In this document: piece by piece, positions 40,814-50,640 of the stretch | Numbering within the stretch: the first letter of the stretch is position 1 | How the letters are laid out: the number at the start of each line of letters is the position of its first letter | Source of the DNA: Carboxylicivirga linearis | GTDB taxonomy: Bacteria; Bacteroidota; Bacteroidia; Bacteroidales; Marinilabiliaceae | Length of the DNA: 64,000 bases | Direction of reading: 5' to 3' | Assembly (NCBI RefSeq): GCF_018271995.1 | Contig: NZ_JAGUCO010000008.1 | Span: forward strand, 62,001-126,000 | Notes under the pieces: generated by a model | Told to the model about the DNA's origin: nothing | The model's input: the letters and a program-made list of their open reading frames with translations, nothing else | The model's database searches: none | Program-made: the position numbers and the translations under genes

Positions 40814-41542
40814 ATGAAGAAACAATGTATGCTATGCTCCACTGAAGTTGACACTAAACGAACAGATGCTAATTATTGCTCTGAAAAGTGCCGAAGCAAA
40901 GCCAATTATCTAATACGCATGAAAAAAGCAAACGGTGAATATTCACCAGTTAATTTACCAGATAATTCATCGCATAACGAACCAATTAAAGGCGTTAAAA
41001 ACAAGAAAATTGAGGTGAATGGTACCCTACAAATTGATGAAATATGCCAAATGATTACCAATACAGAACGAACAATTGCTAATAATTGCGCAGAAAACAC
41101 AGCTTTAAAAGCCCAAATAACTGAACTTTCTGCGCAAAAATCGCGCTTTTGCTCGAAGATTTTCGAAATAAAGGAGATAAAAACAAAAAAACTTGAGGCA
41201 ATATTACAGTTATCCGATGCCGACCTATATAACACCTACCTAAACGGTGAATATAAGAAAGCGGTTAAAATAAATAATACGCTGGCAGATTTTAAACTAA
41301 TCACACCTCACAAACTGTCGTTGGAATCATCCAGCAATTTAGTTTTTAAAATCAACCAGTACCGATTAAAAGTTAAAAACTTGATAATTGCGCATAATTC
41401 AGAAGTTTCAAAACTGAATCAGCAAATTTTGGACACTGAGAGCTCTATAAAAAACCTTAATAAAAGTATAGATGAAAACAATGCTTCTATCCGTTTTAAT
41501 CAAACCAGGATTATGCGCTTAGAACAACTATTAAGTGGGTAA
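40814..41542 (+). CDS. Zinc-finger/coiled-coil element protein, copy 2
   Basis: A 242-residue protein aligning end to end, without gaps, to the product of 27867-28595. It keeps the zinc ligands CMLC and CSEKC and the coiled coil. Most differences are conservative, and the C-terminal third (KINQYRLKVKNLIIAHNSEV) is essentially identical. Its intactness, while its DUF3987 neighbour has decayed, shows selection for this gene or recent gene conversion with copy 1. Confidence 0.82.
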   Translation: MKKQCMLCSTEVDTKRTDANYCSEKCRSKANYLIRMKKANGEYSPVNLPDNSSHNEPIKGVKNKKIEVNGTLQIDEICQMITNTERTIANNCAENTALKAQITELSAQKSRFCSKIFEIKEIKTKKLEAILQLSDADLYNTYLNGEYKKAVKINNTLADFKLITPHKLSLESSSNLVFKINQYRLKVKNLIIAHNSEVSKLNQQILDTESSIKNLNKSIDENNASIRFNQTRIMRLEQLLSG

Positions 41543-41585
41543 TGATTGCAGAAACAAAAAACATAATGGTAAAAAATATAAGTTA

Positions 41586-41620
41586 GAAAAGGGGGTTTCC
41601 TATGGATTCCCTCTTTTTTC
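41586..41620 (+). terminator. Terminator after zinc-finger gene 2
   Basis: AAAGGGGGTTTCC pairs imperfectly with GGATTCCCTCTTT around a 3-base loop and is followed by TTTCTT. It separates the element gene from the next cargo block. Confidence 0.6.
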
Positions 41621-41799
41621 TTGATATTAATTACAATTGAAATCATATATTTGAGTATGAACATAAGACATAAATAAAAGACAGTCCATGATAGTTGCAG
41701 AGCTATCTCAGGATTATAAAGACACCTTATTTCGTATATCCATGTCATGAATAATGCCGTGTCAATGGCTCTAGCGAACTTAAACAAGTATGAAAATAA

Positions 41800-44649
41800 A
41801 TGCAACTACCCTCTACATACACAACACAAGAAAAGCTGAAATCTTTAAGTGAAAGATTAGGTTACTTAGCGAGAGATAAAAAAAACGCCTACATCAACTA
41901 CGTTGATACTAACATAAAATCAGAAAACCTTCGTTACAACATTTCGCTTACTTTATCTCACATCATACTTAAATTAAAGTTTATAGACCGTAGTAAAAGT
42001 GTATTTGAACAAATTATTAATGAATACAACAAAAACAATAAAACGACATTAACTTTTGATGATTTTGAAAAGATTGGATGGGTAAGAATAGTTTCTGAAG
42101 ACGTTGTTTTACCTAGACTGATTAGCAGTTTTTTATGGCAAGTTGGCTATTACGAAAAAGAAGGAAAACCAATAGAAATTCCTGAAGACAAAACAGACTT
42201 TGTTCGGTGTCTAAAGATATATTACGAACGCTGTTTTAAAGATGCAAAATTAACAATTGCACAATCAGAATTAGAGAATGTATTAAATGAATTTGCTTCT
42301 AAAGATGTTACTATAGAATTTTTAAAAGAACGAAGAATAGTAAGCTTTGATGAAGAAAACAATATTTATAACTGGAACTCTGGAAGCGATTACACTAAAC
42401 ATTTAAGAAATGAAATAGCTGCTACTCTTTGGTTATTGATAAGTGGAGATAATCCTGCCCTAAAAGAATTTAAAAGGTATTTTAAACTAACAGATAGTAC
42501 TGGAATTTGGATTGATAATTTAAATGGTTACCTAAGCCTCAGTAATACAACGAAAATTAATGAACTTGCTGTTGAATTTCTAAATTCAGAAAGTGATTTG
42601 TTGCAGTCCGATGATGAGTTTAGAAAGATATGGCTTGATTCAGAGAGTTTCCGCCACGTTCAGATTACAGATGAAATTCCTGTTGTTCAATTTAATTACG
42701 ACAACACTTACGATTTTATTGAAAGCGTAAATTATTATAAGTTTAAATACCAAGATGCTTTTGACTATCAAAAAACACGTAGTTTTTGTTATTCCTTACT
42801 TAGAATTATTGTTAATAATGAGTCGAAGCACCAGCAACCATTTAAAAACTCTCTATGGATTCTTAAAGACACGAGAATGCCATATTTAGTTTGGACTTTA
42901 TATAGTGAAATTCCAAAACATTACCCTTTCCTTATTCCTTATCTACTCACTGATTCAGAATTAATCCCTATTGCTTTTAAATTAATTGATAAGATTGAAA
43001 TTGATGATGATTTTTTAAAAGAAATATCAAGTAACAACGAAAGAAAGGAGGAGGAACATTTTGAATTTGTAAATCAAATATGGCTTGAATTATTTGATTA
43101 TACATTAGAGCAATTTTCGTCTTTTCACTCTAATGACGATGAAAAGGGGAAAGTAATTGCAAAAGTTCTAATTGATTTGGTAAGTAATGTATTTAAGCAC
43201 AACGCTTATAATCGCAATAACAATATAAGGCACAACGCATTAAGAAAACGATATAATGATGCGCTGAAATTATTACGCAACAAAAGAATAAAACAATTCA
43301 ATGTTTATCCAAGGCCATTATTCAATCCGAGAATAATAGTTTCTCTATTGCCACACATTTTTGATTATCTCAAAACCAAATTGTTATCAAATTACCCACA
43401 ACACACGGGAACTTTAAATTTAAAATCAGGTCTTCTTGATTTGTCAATTGAGATTTTGAGACTTGGAAAAATGAGTTTTGCAGAAGGCGAAATTTCTAAT
43501 GAACAAAACGAAAAACTAACAGAAACAACAATAGAGTTATCCACTTCTATCGAGGAGTATTTAAAAATGTTTTACTTCCAAAAGGAAGTTGAAATTCTAG
43601 ACTTTAATGGAAAAACAGAAAAAAAGAAAGCTCATAGAGGGATAGGTGAATTTGGTTTTGAGATAATTGATTGGGGGTTTTTATTTCTTCTTTTTGAAAA
43701 AAATGGAAGCTTTGAAAGTTTCAATAATAAATTATTGGCATCGCTTGAGTTCAAAACGGATGCAGATAAATATGATGACCAAAACAAAGAGCAGTATGAA
43801 AAAATCAAACTCTACTTAAAATCATTGATGCTTGGCTTTATATCTATCAATCAAACGAAGAGTCTGTATCAATTTAATGGAATGCCAGTTAAAGATGTGG
43901 TCGACAAACTTGAAAAATGGATACGTGAACTTTCTTTGCTTTACTCTATTGATGATTTACCCAACAAGAGAATTGACGCATTTAATGAGGTGTTGAGTGT
44001 ATTTGGATATGACATGTATTATCAACATTTGACTTCTTTGTTATACAAAAGCATAAACTATTTTCGAGGTACAACTGCAAACGAGTTTGTAAAAACCTAT
44101 TGTGAATCAAATAATGACATTAGGCAAATGCTTACAGCAATCAATATTTTAGACTCAATAGAGCAACGAAAAATTATTTCTGAAAGAATTGACAACTTAA
44201 AAGTTGAAGAATACATTTTAAAGGTATTTTCTGTTACAGAACTTCAAGATGCACTTATTGAAGCTATAAACTCTGAAAGCCATTGGGAAAGATTCACAAA
44301 ACCACTATTAGATAAAATACAAGCCCATTTTAAAAGAGTCAAACATCATGATGATAATAGTGAAAAACTTCTGTTTGAAGTAAATCTACTTTTGGCATTC
44401 AAAGAAAAAGATTTCACTAAACTTAATGCTATTAACGTTCCTCAAAAACCTTATGTATATCAAGAGAGAGACAATGAAATGCAACGAGTAAAACAATTTT
44501 ATATAGCGTTGTTCAAATTATATAATGACCAAAACTATGATGATGCAATCAAATTGCTTAATTCCCTTCGGACAGAATCCCCAAAAAACATCAGATATGC
44601 ATTCCATTTATATCAAGCAAAAACTTTAAAAGCAATTAATGTAGAATGA
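41800..44649 (+). CDS. Large helical protein of a two-gene cargo system
   Basis: A 949-residue, mostly helical, charged protein without signal peptide, membrane helices, or visible Walker or nuclease motif. Helical segments repeat without clear periodicity, as in scaffold or sensor proteins. An ATGA overlap with the next gene means tight coexpression. The island setting and coupling to a possible nuclease suggest a sensor for an antiviral effector, but no family was recognised. Confidence 0.78.
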   Translation: MQLPSTYTTQEKLKSLSERLGYLARDKKNAYINYVDTNIKSENLRYNISLTLSHIILKLKFIDRSKSVFEQIINEYNKNNKTTLTFDDFEKIGWVRIVSEDVVLPRLISSFLWQVGYYEKEGKPIEIPEDKTDFVRCLKIYYERCFKDAKLTIAQSELENVLNEFASKDVTIEFLKERRIVSFDEENNIYNWNSGSDYTKHLRNEIAATLWLLISGDNPALKEFKRYFKLTDSTGIWIDNLNGYLSLSNTTKINELAVEFLNSESDLLQSDDEFRKIWLDSESFRHVQITDEIPVVQFNYDNTYDFIESVNYYKFKYQDAFDYQKTRSFCYSLLRIIVNNESKHQQPFKNSLWILKDTRMPYLVWTLYSEIPKHYPFLIPYLLTDSELIPIAFKLIDKIEIDDDFLKEISSNNERKEEEHFEFVNQIWLELFDYTLEQFSSFHSNDDEKGKVIAKVLIDLVSNVFKHNAYNRNNNIRHNALRKRYNDALKLLRNKRIKQFNVYPRPLFNPRIIVSLLPHIFDYLKTKLLSNYPQHTGTLNLKSGLLDLSIEILRLGKMSFAEGEISNEQNEKLTETTIELSTSIEEYLKMFYFQKEVEILDFNGKTEKKKAHRGIGEFGFEIIDWGFLFLLFEKNGSFESFNNKLLASLEFKTDADKYDDQNKEQYEKIKLYLKSLMLGFISINQTKSLYQFNGMPVKDVVDKLEKWIRELSLLYSIDDLPNKRIDAFNEVLSVFGYDMYYQHLTSLLYKSINYFRGTTANEFVKTYCESNNDIRQMLTAINILDSIEQRKIISERIDNLKVEEYILKVFSVTELQDALIEAINSESHWERFTKPLLDKIQAHFKRVKHHDDNSEKLLFEVNLLLAFKEKDFTKLNAINVPQKPYVYQERDNEMQRVKQFYIALFKLYNDQNYDDAIKLLNSLRTESPKNIRYAFHLYQAKTLKAINVE

Positions 44650-45680
44650 ATACAGAGTTATTAAATATAGCATATCAAGATTGGGAAACCTTTGTTGAAA
44701 GCCTTTCTGATGATGAAAAGAAAGGATTAGTTGGATTGAATGATGCAATTGAACGAAATAAACTATACTATTTTGCAACAATAGGAGATGCGAAAAGATT
44801 TGACCAAATTATAAATACGCTTTCGAAAAACTTTCTATATGATATTGAAACAATTCCATTCGTATATAGATTCTATATTGAAAGAGATTTGCACGGAATT
44901 GCCATTGATTACATACAAAAATCAAAAGAGTATTTAACACAATCCAAAGTTTCAATTCCAAGCGAAATTCAAAGAATAATTGACGAATCAATTACAGTTG
45001 AAGCTTTAAATAGTATTCAAAAAAGTTTAATAGCAATTAAAAGTATCAGAGCAAAAGATATTCCGCATACAACCCCTATTGATATAAACGATAAAAGAAA
45101 TTTGAATGAGTTTGTGTTGCACGAGATTGTTCTAGCATCCAAAGTTTTGATTGATAAAATTCAAAGTGTAAAACAAATTACACATGAAAATAGATTTAAC
45201 GATTTATTTCTTGCAGCTCTTCGGCTTAGATTTGAAATTTGGAATTGGAGCATTAGTGATCAACCAAGAAAAGGGAGTTCATCAACTGGTAAAGATGCTG
45301 GAGAATTAGACCTAGTAATAGAAAAAGGTAACACTGCATTTGCCTTATTAGAGGCTTTAAATTTATCAGGAAAAGACCAAACTAAAACGGAAGAGCATGT
45401 ATTGAAATCGTTTGGCTACGCCAAAAACCTTGAGAGGTACTATATGATTATTTACTTCAGAGGGACATCATCCACATTTGATAGAACTTGGAGTTCATAC
45501 AAGGAAGATGTAGCTGCTTGTCCATTTCCCGAAAATTTCACATTTAATACAACAAAAAAATTTGAAGATATGGCAAATAAGTTTGACGATATAAATCATC
45601 TTAGAATTGCAAAAACAATTCACGGAACAAATGTGGAGATGTTTCATATAATGATTGACTTGTCAGAGGATGCAACTTAA
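44646..45680 (+). CDS. Partner protein with a possible PD-(D/E)xK-like domain
   Basis: A 344-residue protein. The N-terminal 170 residues are helical. The C-terminal half (about 180-340) has a pattern resembling the restriction-endonuclease fold: Glu181 in THENRFNDLFLAALRL, Asp222 in DAGELDLVIEKG, and Glu236 in FALLEALNLSGKD. The usual ExK lysine is replaced by Leu, so catalytic activity is uncertain unless a nearby lysine (243 or 247) substitutes. It overlaps the 949-residue gene by 4 bases, so they are a unit. Confidence 0.72.
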   Translation: MNTELLNIAYQDWETFVESLSDDEKKGLVGLNDAIERNKLYYFATIGDAKRFDQIINTLSKNFLYDIETIPFVYRFYIERDLHGIAIDYIQKSKEYLTQSKVSIPSEIQRIIDESITVEALNSIQKSLIAIKSIRAKDIPHTTPIDINDKRNLNEFVLHEIVLASKVLIDKIQSVKQITHENRFNDLFLAALRLRFEIWNWSISDQPRKGSSSTGKDAGELDLVIEKGNTAFALLEALNLSGKDQTKTEEHVLKSFGYAKNLERYYMIIYFRGTSSTFDRTWSSYKEDVAACPFPENFTFNTTKKFEDMANKFDDINHLRIAKTIHGTNVEMFHIMIDLSEDAT

Positions 45681-45753
45681 ACAATGACACAAACAAAAGT
45701 GATATAATAAAAGCAGTACAATCAATAATCCACATAGGTAATAGCATGATACA

Positions 45754-48639
45754 ATGAGAGGCAACCCAATATTTACAGATAATTTTCTATCGCATTACAT
45801 TTCAGAATTTAGATTTTCTTCTGTTTCTGATATAAGAGGAATATCGATTATTATTAAAAATCTTGTTCAAGAATTAGAATCTGGGAAACTTGAAGCACTT
45901 AAAGAGGAAGAAATAAAATCACGGTTCATTACTCAATTTTTCGGAGACGTATTGGGATTTAATTATGGCAATTCGAATGAATGGCTATTGCGAGAAGAAA
46001 AGAAATCAATCATTGATGGGAAAAAATCTGATGGTGCTTTAGGATACTTTTATAAAGAAGGTAATAATGACGATGTCAGAGCAGTTATTGAATTTAAAGA
46101 TGCGAAAACAGAGATTGATTCAAAACAAAACAGAAGAGGTGAGCAGACGCCTGTAGAGCAGGGTTTTTCTTATGCTCCAACAATGGGAGGAAATTGTAAA
46201 TGGGTTATTGTATCAAACATTAAGGAAACTAGATTTTATGTTTCAACTGACAGCTCAAAATATCAATCTTTTTTTCTTAAAGATTTAGTTAATGAAGGTA
46301 AATTAAAAGAGTTGCTGTTTCTATTTCACAAAGATAGGTTTATTAAGAAAGATGGTAATTCACAGACTGATCTTTTACTAGAAAAAACAAAATTACTTTC
46401 TGAGAAACAAGATTTGCCAATTCATATTATCGATAGGTTATATAATTGCATTCATAAATTTGAAGGTTTAGGTTTTGTTGACCCCAACTACATAGCAACT
46501 CTTTTTCCTTTCAATATTTTAGATGAGCATGTTTGGCAATATTATAACCGTAACTTGTTTACGATAAATCCAGACATTTATAATCTTTTAATGGAAATTG
46601 AAATTGAAGATAGTGAACTGGTAATTTCTGAATCCTTAAAAGATGATATTTCAACTTTAAATGTAATTGATGCAATAAATAAACTTGAATCTATATTTAG
46701 ATTCCTTAATCATTGTATGATTTATGAAATAAGTGCTGTAAAGGATTATAAACAAATTGAAGCACAAAATTCAAGAACAATTGGCTTTAGTAAAAGGCAT
46801 AGGTTTCATTTTAAAGAAAGAGAGGAAGGAATAACAAAAAGAATTAGCCTAATAGAAACCAAACAATGTGATTGCTTAAGTTGTAACTATAGAAGCTTAA
46901 ATTTTAATAAGTTACTTAAAAAACTAAAAGCTGGTTTAGGCAACGAAAATTTCAACACGCCAGAATATGCATTTGGAAATTATTTAGTTGCCTCAAATAA
47001 TTACAAGGATGCTTATAACGTTTTAAAAGTCATAGAAAAAGAAACAAAAGGAAGGGAATCTAAAGAAATTGAGTTCTTTCTCTGCAAGCTAAATATCAAA
47101 TACTTGCACAATCTTATAAATGATTATCAATATTCTGATAGTGCGGAGATTTTAAATAATATAAAATCAATTGACTTAGATAGAGTCATTTATAATGAAA
47201 TTGAATTCAGTGTTGATACGGAAGTTAAAAACTACTTAATTAGAATAAAAGAGGACAAGTTAATTTATAAACTACAAGATGAAATTGAGGAGGTTGTATT
47301 TCAAATAGAAAAACTTAAAAGCCTTTATGACAATGGAGGCATGCAACACTCCGGGCCAAACTTACCCCTTAATTTATCACTGGCATATTTCTCTCTTTAT
47401 TTTCATGTAAATAGAAACTTTATCTTTTATGATGTTTTTAATAGGTATAAATCCCTAACAGAAAAAGTTTTTAAAGGACTTGTCATTAGTTATAATACAA
47501 AAGAAGTAGGGATAACTGAATTCAATGAGTTTTTTCTAACAGAAGCAATACTTCATATTAGCCCCAAAGACTTACAGAGTGTTTTAAAAGATAATAAAGA
47601 ATTAAAATCTAGCAATGATTGTATAAATAGCCTAATACAAAAGCTAAATAATTTTACGACATCATATTTGAATGATGGTATATTTAATGACACTTTTAAA
47701 AGTTCGTTGATTGAAGAATATTTAACTAATTATGGATTTAGAGATAATTATACAAATATCTTCTCAAATCTATTCACCATTCTAAGAAGGTTAGATATTG
47801 ATAAGGAGCAATTCGGTAATTCAATACAACCACTAATTAAGTTCATAAAAATTGAAACAGAATTAGCATGGTTTGATTTAAAACAATTCTCGATTTTTCT
47901 TACTGTTAAAGGTTATTTATTTGCATATGAAGAACTGATGGCTATTTTAAAGATTGCCATTGACAGAGATGATTTTAATAATACTAAATACACGGATTTG
48001 ATAGAAACTACTTCAATTGTGATAGGAGAGTTTTATCCTAATGATAAAATCGAGAATACAAAACTAGTTCAAACTGCAATTTTAAAAAGTAGCTCTGATG
48101 ATGGTAAACGGGCAAATTACTCTCACCTATTACATTTAATCAAGATATGTAATAAAAAATGCAAATCAATATTAATTGAAGCGATAGAAAATGAGCTAAA
48201 TAACAATTTTAATAGTGATTTTTATTTTGACTTACTTCTTAAGTCAGATTATAAATACAATTCAAAAGGATACTTCCAAAAATATTGTGATTATATAAAT
48301 CAACACAAAGGAAATGGCGTATACAAATATGGGACTCTAAAGCTTACTGATGTCCTATTCATCAGGTTAGCAAGTTTAATCTATAAATTCAACATTGACT
48401 TTGAAATTGACGAATTAAAAGGATTTACTAATCTTAATGACTTCGAGAAGTGGCTTTTAAATCCTAATACATTCAATTATAAAAACTTTAACGCGGAATG
48501 GCTTTTAGACTGCAATAACCCTATGTTTCTAAATAGATTGAAAGGAAATAAAAATATTTCTAATGCACTTGATATAAAACTGAAGAATTCATTTAATTCT
48601 GAATTAGCAATTATCAAATACAAATATTTTGAGAATTAA
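45754..48639 (+). CDS. PD-(D/E)xK nuclease fused to a large helical region
   Basis: A 961-residue protein. Residues 40-170 resemble the nuclease domain of Eco57I-like and type I restriction subunits: Glu53 in KEEEIKSRF, Asp93 in KKSDGALGYF, Glu113-x-Lys115 in AVIEFKDAK, and a Gln in VEQGFSYAP. The rest (about 200-961) is helical without a recognised methylase, helicase or target-recognition domain. A cysteine pair (CDCLSC, near residue 365) may bind metal. It starts 73 bases after the previous gene and may belong to the same transcript or form its own one-gene system. Confidence 0.82.
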   Translation: MRGNPIFTDNFLSHYISEFRFSSVSDIRGISIIIKNLVQELESGKLEALKEEEIKSRFITQFFGDVLGFNYGNSNEWLLREEKKSIIDGKKSDGALGYFYKEGNNDDVRAVIEFKDAKTEIDSKQNRRGEQTPVEQGFSYAPTMGGNCKWVIVSNIKETRFYVSTDSSKYQSFFLKDLVNEGKLKELLFLFHKDRFIKKDGNSQTDLLLEKTKLLSEKQDLPIHIIDRLYNCIHKFEGLGFVDPNYIATLFPFNILDEHVWQYYNRNLFTINPDIYNLLMEIEIEDSELVISESLKDDISTLNVIDAINKLESIFRFLNHCMIYEISAVKDYKQIEAQNSRTIGFSKRHRFHFKEREEGITKRISLIETKQCDCLSCNYRSLNFNKLLKKLKAGLGNENFNTPEYAFGNYLVASNNYKDAYNVLKVIEKETKGRESKEIEFFLCKLNIKYLHNLINDYQYSDSAEILNNIKSIDLDRVIYNEIEFSVDTEVKNYLIRIKEDKLIYKLQDEIEEVVFQIEKLKSLYDNGGMQHSGPNLPLNLSLAYFSLYFHVNRNFIFYDVFNRYKSLTEKVFKGLVISYNTKEVGITEFNEFFLTEAILHISPKDLQSVLKDNKELKSSNDCINSLIQKLNNFTTSYLNDGIFNDTFKSSLIEEYLTNYGFRDNYTNIFSNLFTILRRLDIDKEQFGNSIQPLIKFIKIETELAWFDLKQFSIFLTVKGYLFAYEELMAILKIAIDRDDFNNTKYTDLIETTSIVIGEFYPNDKIENTKLVQTAILKSSSDDGKRANYSHLLHLIKICNKKCKSILIEAIENELNNNFNSDFYFDLLLKSDYKYNSKGYFQKYCDYINQHKGNGVYKYGTLKLTDVLFIRLASLIYKFNIDFEIDELKGFTNLNDFEKWLLNPNTFNYKNFNAEWLLDCNNPMFLNRLKGNKNISNALDIKLKNSFNSELAIIKYKYFEN

Positions 48640-48761
48640 TCTGGTTAATTTACTAAAACACATCTATTAGCCTTAAACTTTCTGCCAAATTTGGCATACC
48701 TGTAAAGTTTACTCACAGACAAAAAATACTGAAATAGCCTGCATTTAACAAATGATAAAAA

Positions 48762-49424
48762 TTAATGCAAGCTTTTATGTCTTCTCAAATCATTATTTAA
48801 TTTTTTTCTTAATTCTAAAATTCTTTTATATTTATGAACTTCGAAAGGTAGTTTAGAATAAAATGCAAATACCAAAAGCCCCATACTACTAACTATTGAT
48901 ACTAAAAAAATCAAAACATTAAGTAATAGAATTGATTTTACATACGGTGTTTCTTGAATCACATATATCATAGAAAGCGTTGTAATAGAAACAGTAATCG
49001 ACAAAAAACAAAGAAATATTATAACCATAGACATCAATGAAAATCGCTTTTTAAATCTATTTGTTAAAGAGAAAAGACTATAAATGTGATTTGCATAACT
49101 AAATCTCTCACTTCTATTGTTTTCTACCTCTTCAATCGTTTTTATTAAAAGTTCCTTTTCAATTCCATAGACATTTTTTCTATGAATGGCATCTTGCAAT
49201 CTCATTGAAATACTTTCTATTAAAGTTGGATTTATACCTAACTTTTTTTTATTATACCAACTTGCAACATCTTCTTTATGTCCTTCCATAGAAGCGATTC
49301 CTTGACCTATTTGTATATCTGTAATTTTTTGTTGTTTATAAAAAATAAAAACTCCAAGCACAGCTAATAAAGCGACCTCAACTTGGGCAATAGTGCTTAA
49401 TGTATAATATAAGGTATTCTCCAT
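48762..49424 (-). CDS. Membrane protein with three helices, unknown
   Basis: A 220-residue protein with one membrane helix at the N-terminus (VALLAVLGVFIFY) and two near the C-terminus (MVIIFLCFLSITVSITTLSM; LLNVLIFLVSIVSSMGLLVF), separated by a charged cytoplasmic helical region. The layout recalls small membrane effectors of defence systems, but no family was recognised. It lies convergent to the nuclease gene, with the next membrane protein just upstream on the same strand. Confidence 0.65.
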   Translation of the reverse strand: MENTLYYTLSTIAQVEVALLAVLGVFIFYKQQKITDIQIGQGIASMEGHKEDVASWYNKKKLGINPTLIESISMRLQDAIHRKNVYGIEKELLIKTIEEVENNRSERFSYANHIYSLFSLTNRFKKRFSLMSMVIIFLCFLSITVSITTLSMIYVIQETPYVKSILLLNVLIFLVSIVSSMGLLVFAFYSKLPFEVHKYKRILELRKKLNNDLRRHKSLH

Positions 49425-49491
49425 TTTATTTTCGACTTCTTATTTTATATATATTTTAAATCATTGTTTTTTGATTCGTTCTTATCTTCTT

Positions 49492-50007
49492 TTAATTAGT
49501 TAAGATTTTTCTATTATTTTTCATTTCCTTTTGATTTGTATTCATAATATTCTTAACATCAGTTAGATATTTTTTGGATTCTTTCAAAAATTCATAACAC
49601 TCTCGATCATTATTTCTATTTCTTTTTTCTGGATTCATTTCCATTAAAACTAATCTTAATGTCCAACTACTTCCTATTTCACCATTTCCGATCATTGATT
49701 TAATAAATTCATAAGAAAGTTTGTTTTTTACTGATTGAATATATATTGGTGTTAATTGTCTAAACATTGTGCTGAATCCTAGATGACTTTTCTCAATAAA
49801 AGATATTATTTCCATATCATCTGTTTTAGTTTTTAATTCATCAGTAGTAATTCTATATGGAGAGAAACTTCTTGATAAATCCCACAAACTCCTAATATTT
49901 TGATTGTAGATCTCTTTTGATTTTATATTTGATCTCCATTGAACAATCCCAAATCCAAAACTCATTAGAGTTATTATTAATCCAATAATTCCTAACGTAA
50001 CTTCCAT
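49492..50007 (-). CDS. Single-pass membrane protein, unknown
   Basis: A 171-residue protein. It begins at ATG 50007 (a TTG at 50016 would add three residues) with a membrane helix (VTLGIIGLIITLMSFGFGIV) followed by a helical cytoplasmic region rich in Asn, Lys and Glu. It is 67 bases upstream of the three-helix membrane gene and in the same orientation, so the two may form a pair. The family is not recognised. Confidence 0.6.
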   Translation of the reverse strand: MEVTLGIIGLIITLMSFGFGIVQWRSNIKSKEIYNQNIRSLWDLSRSFSPYRITTDELKTKTDDMEIISFIEKSHLGFSTMFRQLTPIYIQSVKNKLSYEFIKSMIGNGEIGSSWTLRLVLMEMNPEKRNRNNDRECYEFLKESKKYLTDVKNIMNTNQKEMKNNRKILTN

Positions 50008-50016
50008 AATTATCAA

Positions 50017-50640
50017 TATTATTTTAATATATAAAACATTGGTTTATTACATTTAATGTGCAAAAAACAAAAAAGTATTGATAGGTCTTAATACACAATT
50101 TTGTTTATTATTATAAATAATTTTAGTAACATTCTTTCATTAAAAGTATTTGAATTAAATAAAATTAAACATTAAAATTTCCTCTTAATATCAAACTATT
50201 TGCATAGTAATTTATACTAAACAAAATATAAACACTATACTATTTATAATTTTTATCTTCTAATATTTAAATCTACCCTTCCCATTAATACAATACTACT
50301 GTTTCGGCCTGTTGACCGGGAATAATATTGACCAGTTTGGTTACTTTCTGATCCATAATATCACCAATCCTGAGGTTTACGATAAACAGGTCTACTGAGT
50401 AAATGAATTTATGTGCCTTGCTATAAAAAATAAGGAATGCTTTTTAATACACTGCTCCCTCCTCTCTTAAAAGAATGTTTATTTAAGCATCTACTTAGTG
50501 GAGAGTAATACAGCTATTTCATACCTTTTAATAAAAGAATTGCTGTGATAACATCTAGCTCGGCTCAAGTAATGACATCAGTTAAAAATTGCTGCAAGTT
50601 ACCATTTAACCCAGAAAGATTGACCGCTTGCGGTAATTCC
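50017..50640. other. Intergenic stretch with a coding remnant
   Basis: About 620 AT-rich bases. A minus-strand frame at 50285-50440 reads FIYSVDLFIVNLRIGDIMDQ, then KVTKLVNIIPGQQAETVVLY and a stop. It has protein-like composition but no start codon or upstream gene, so it looks like the 3' end of a lost gene. The remainder shows nothing recognisable. Confidence 0.4.

Noticed and set aside
41500-41805. 101-codon minus-strand frame between zinc-finger gene 2 and the 949-residue gene
   Set aside because: It overlaps the 3' end of zinc-finger gene 2 and crosses a terminator hairpin, with no ribosome-binding site.
45754-48639. Complete type IIG restriction-modification enzyme
   Set aside because: No SAM-binding or catalytic methyltransferase motif (such as NPPY) is present in the protein.
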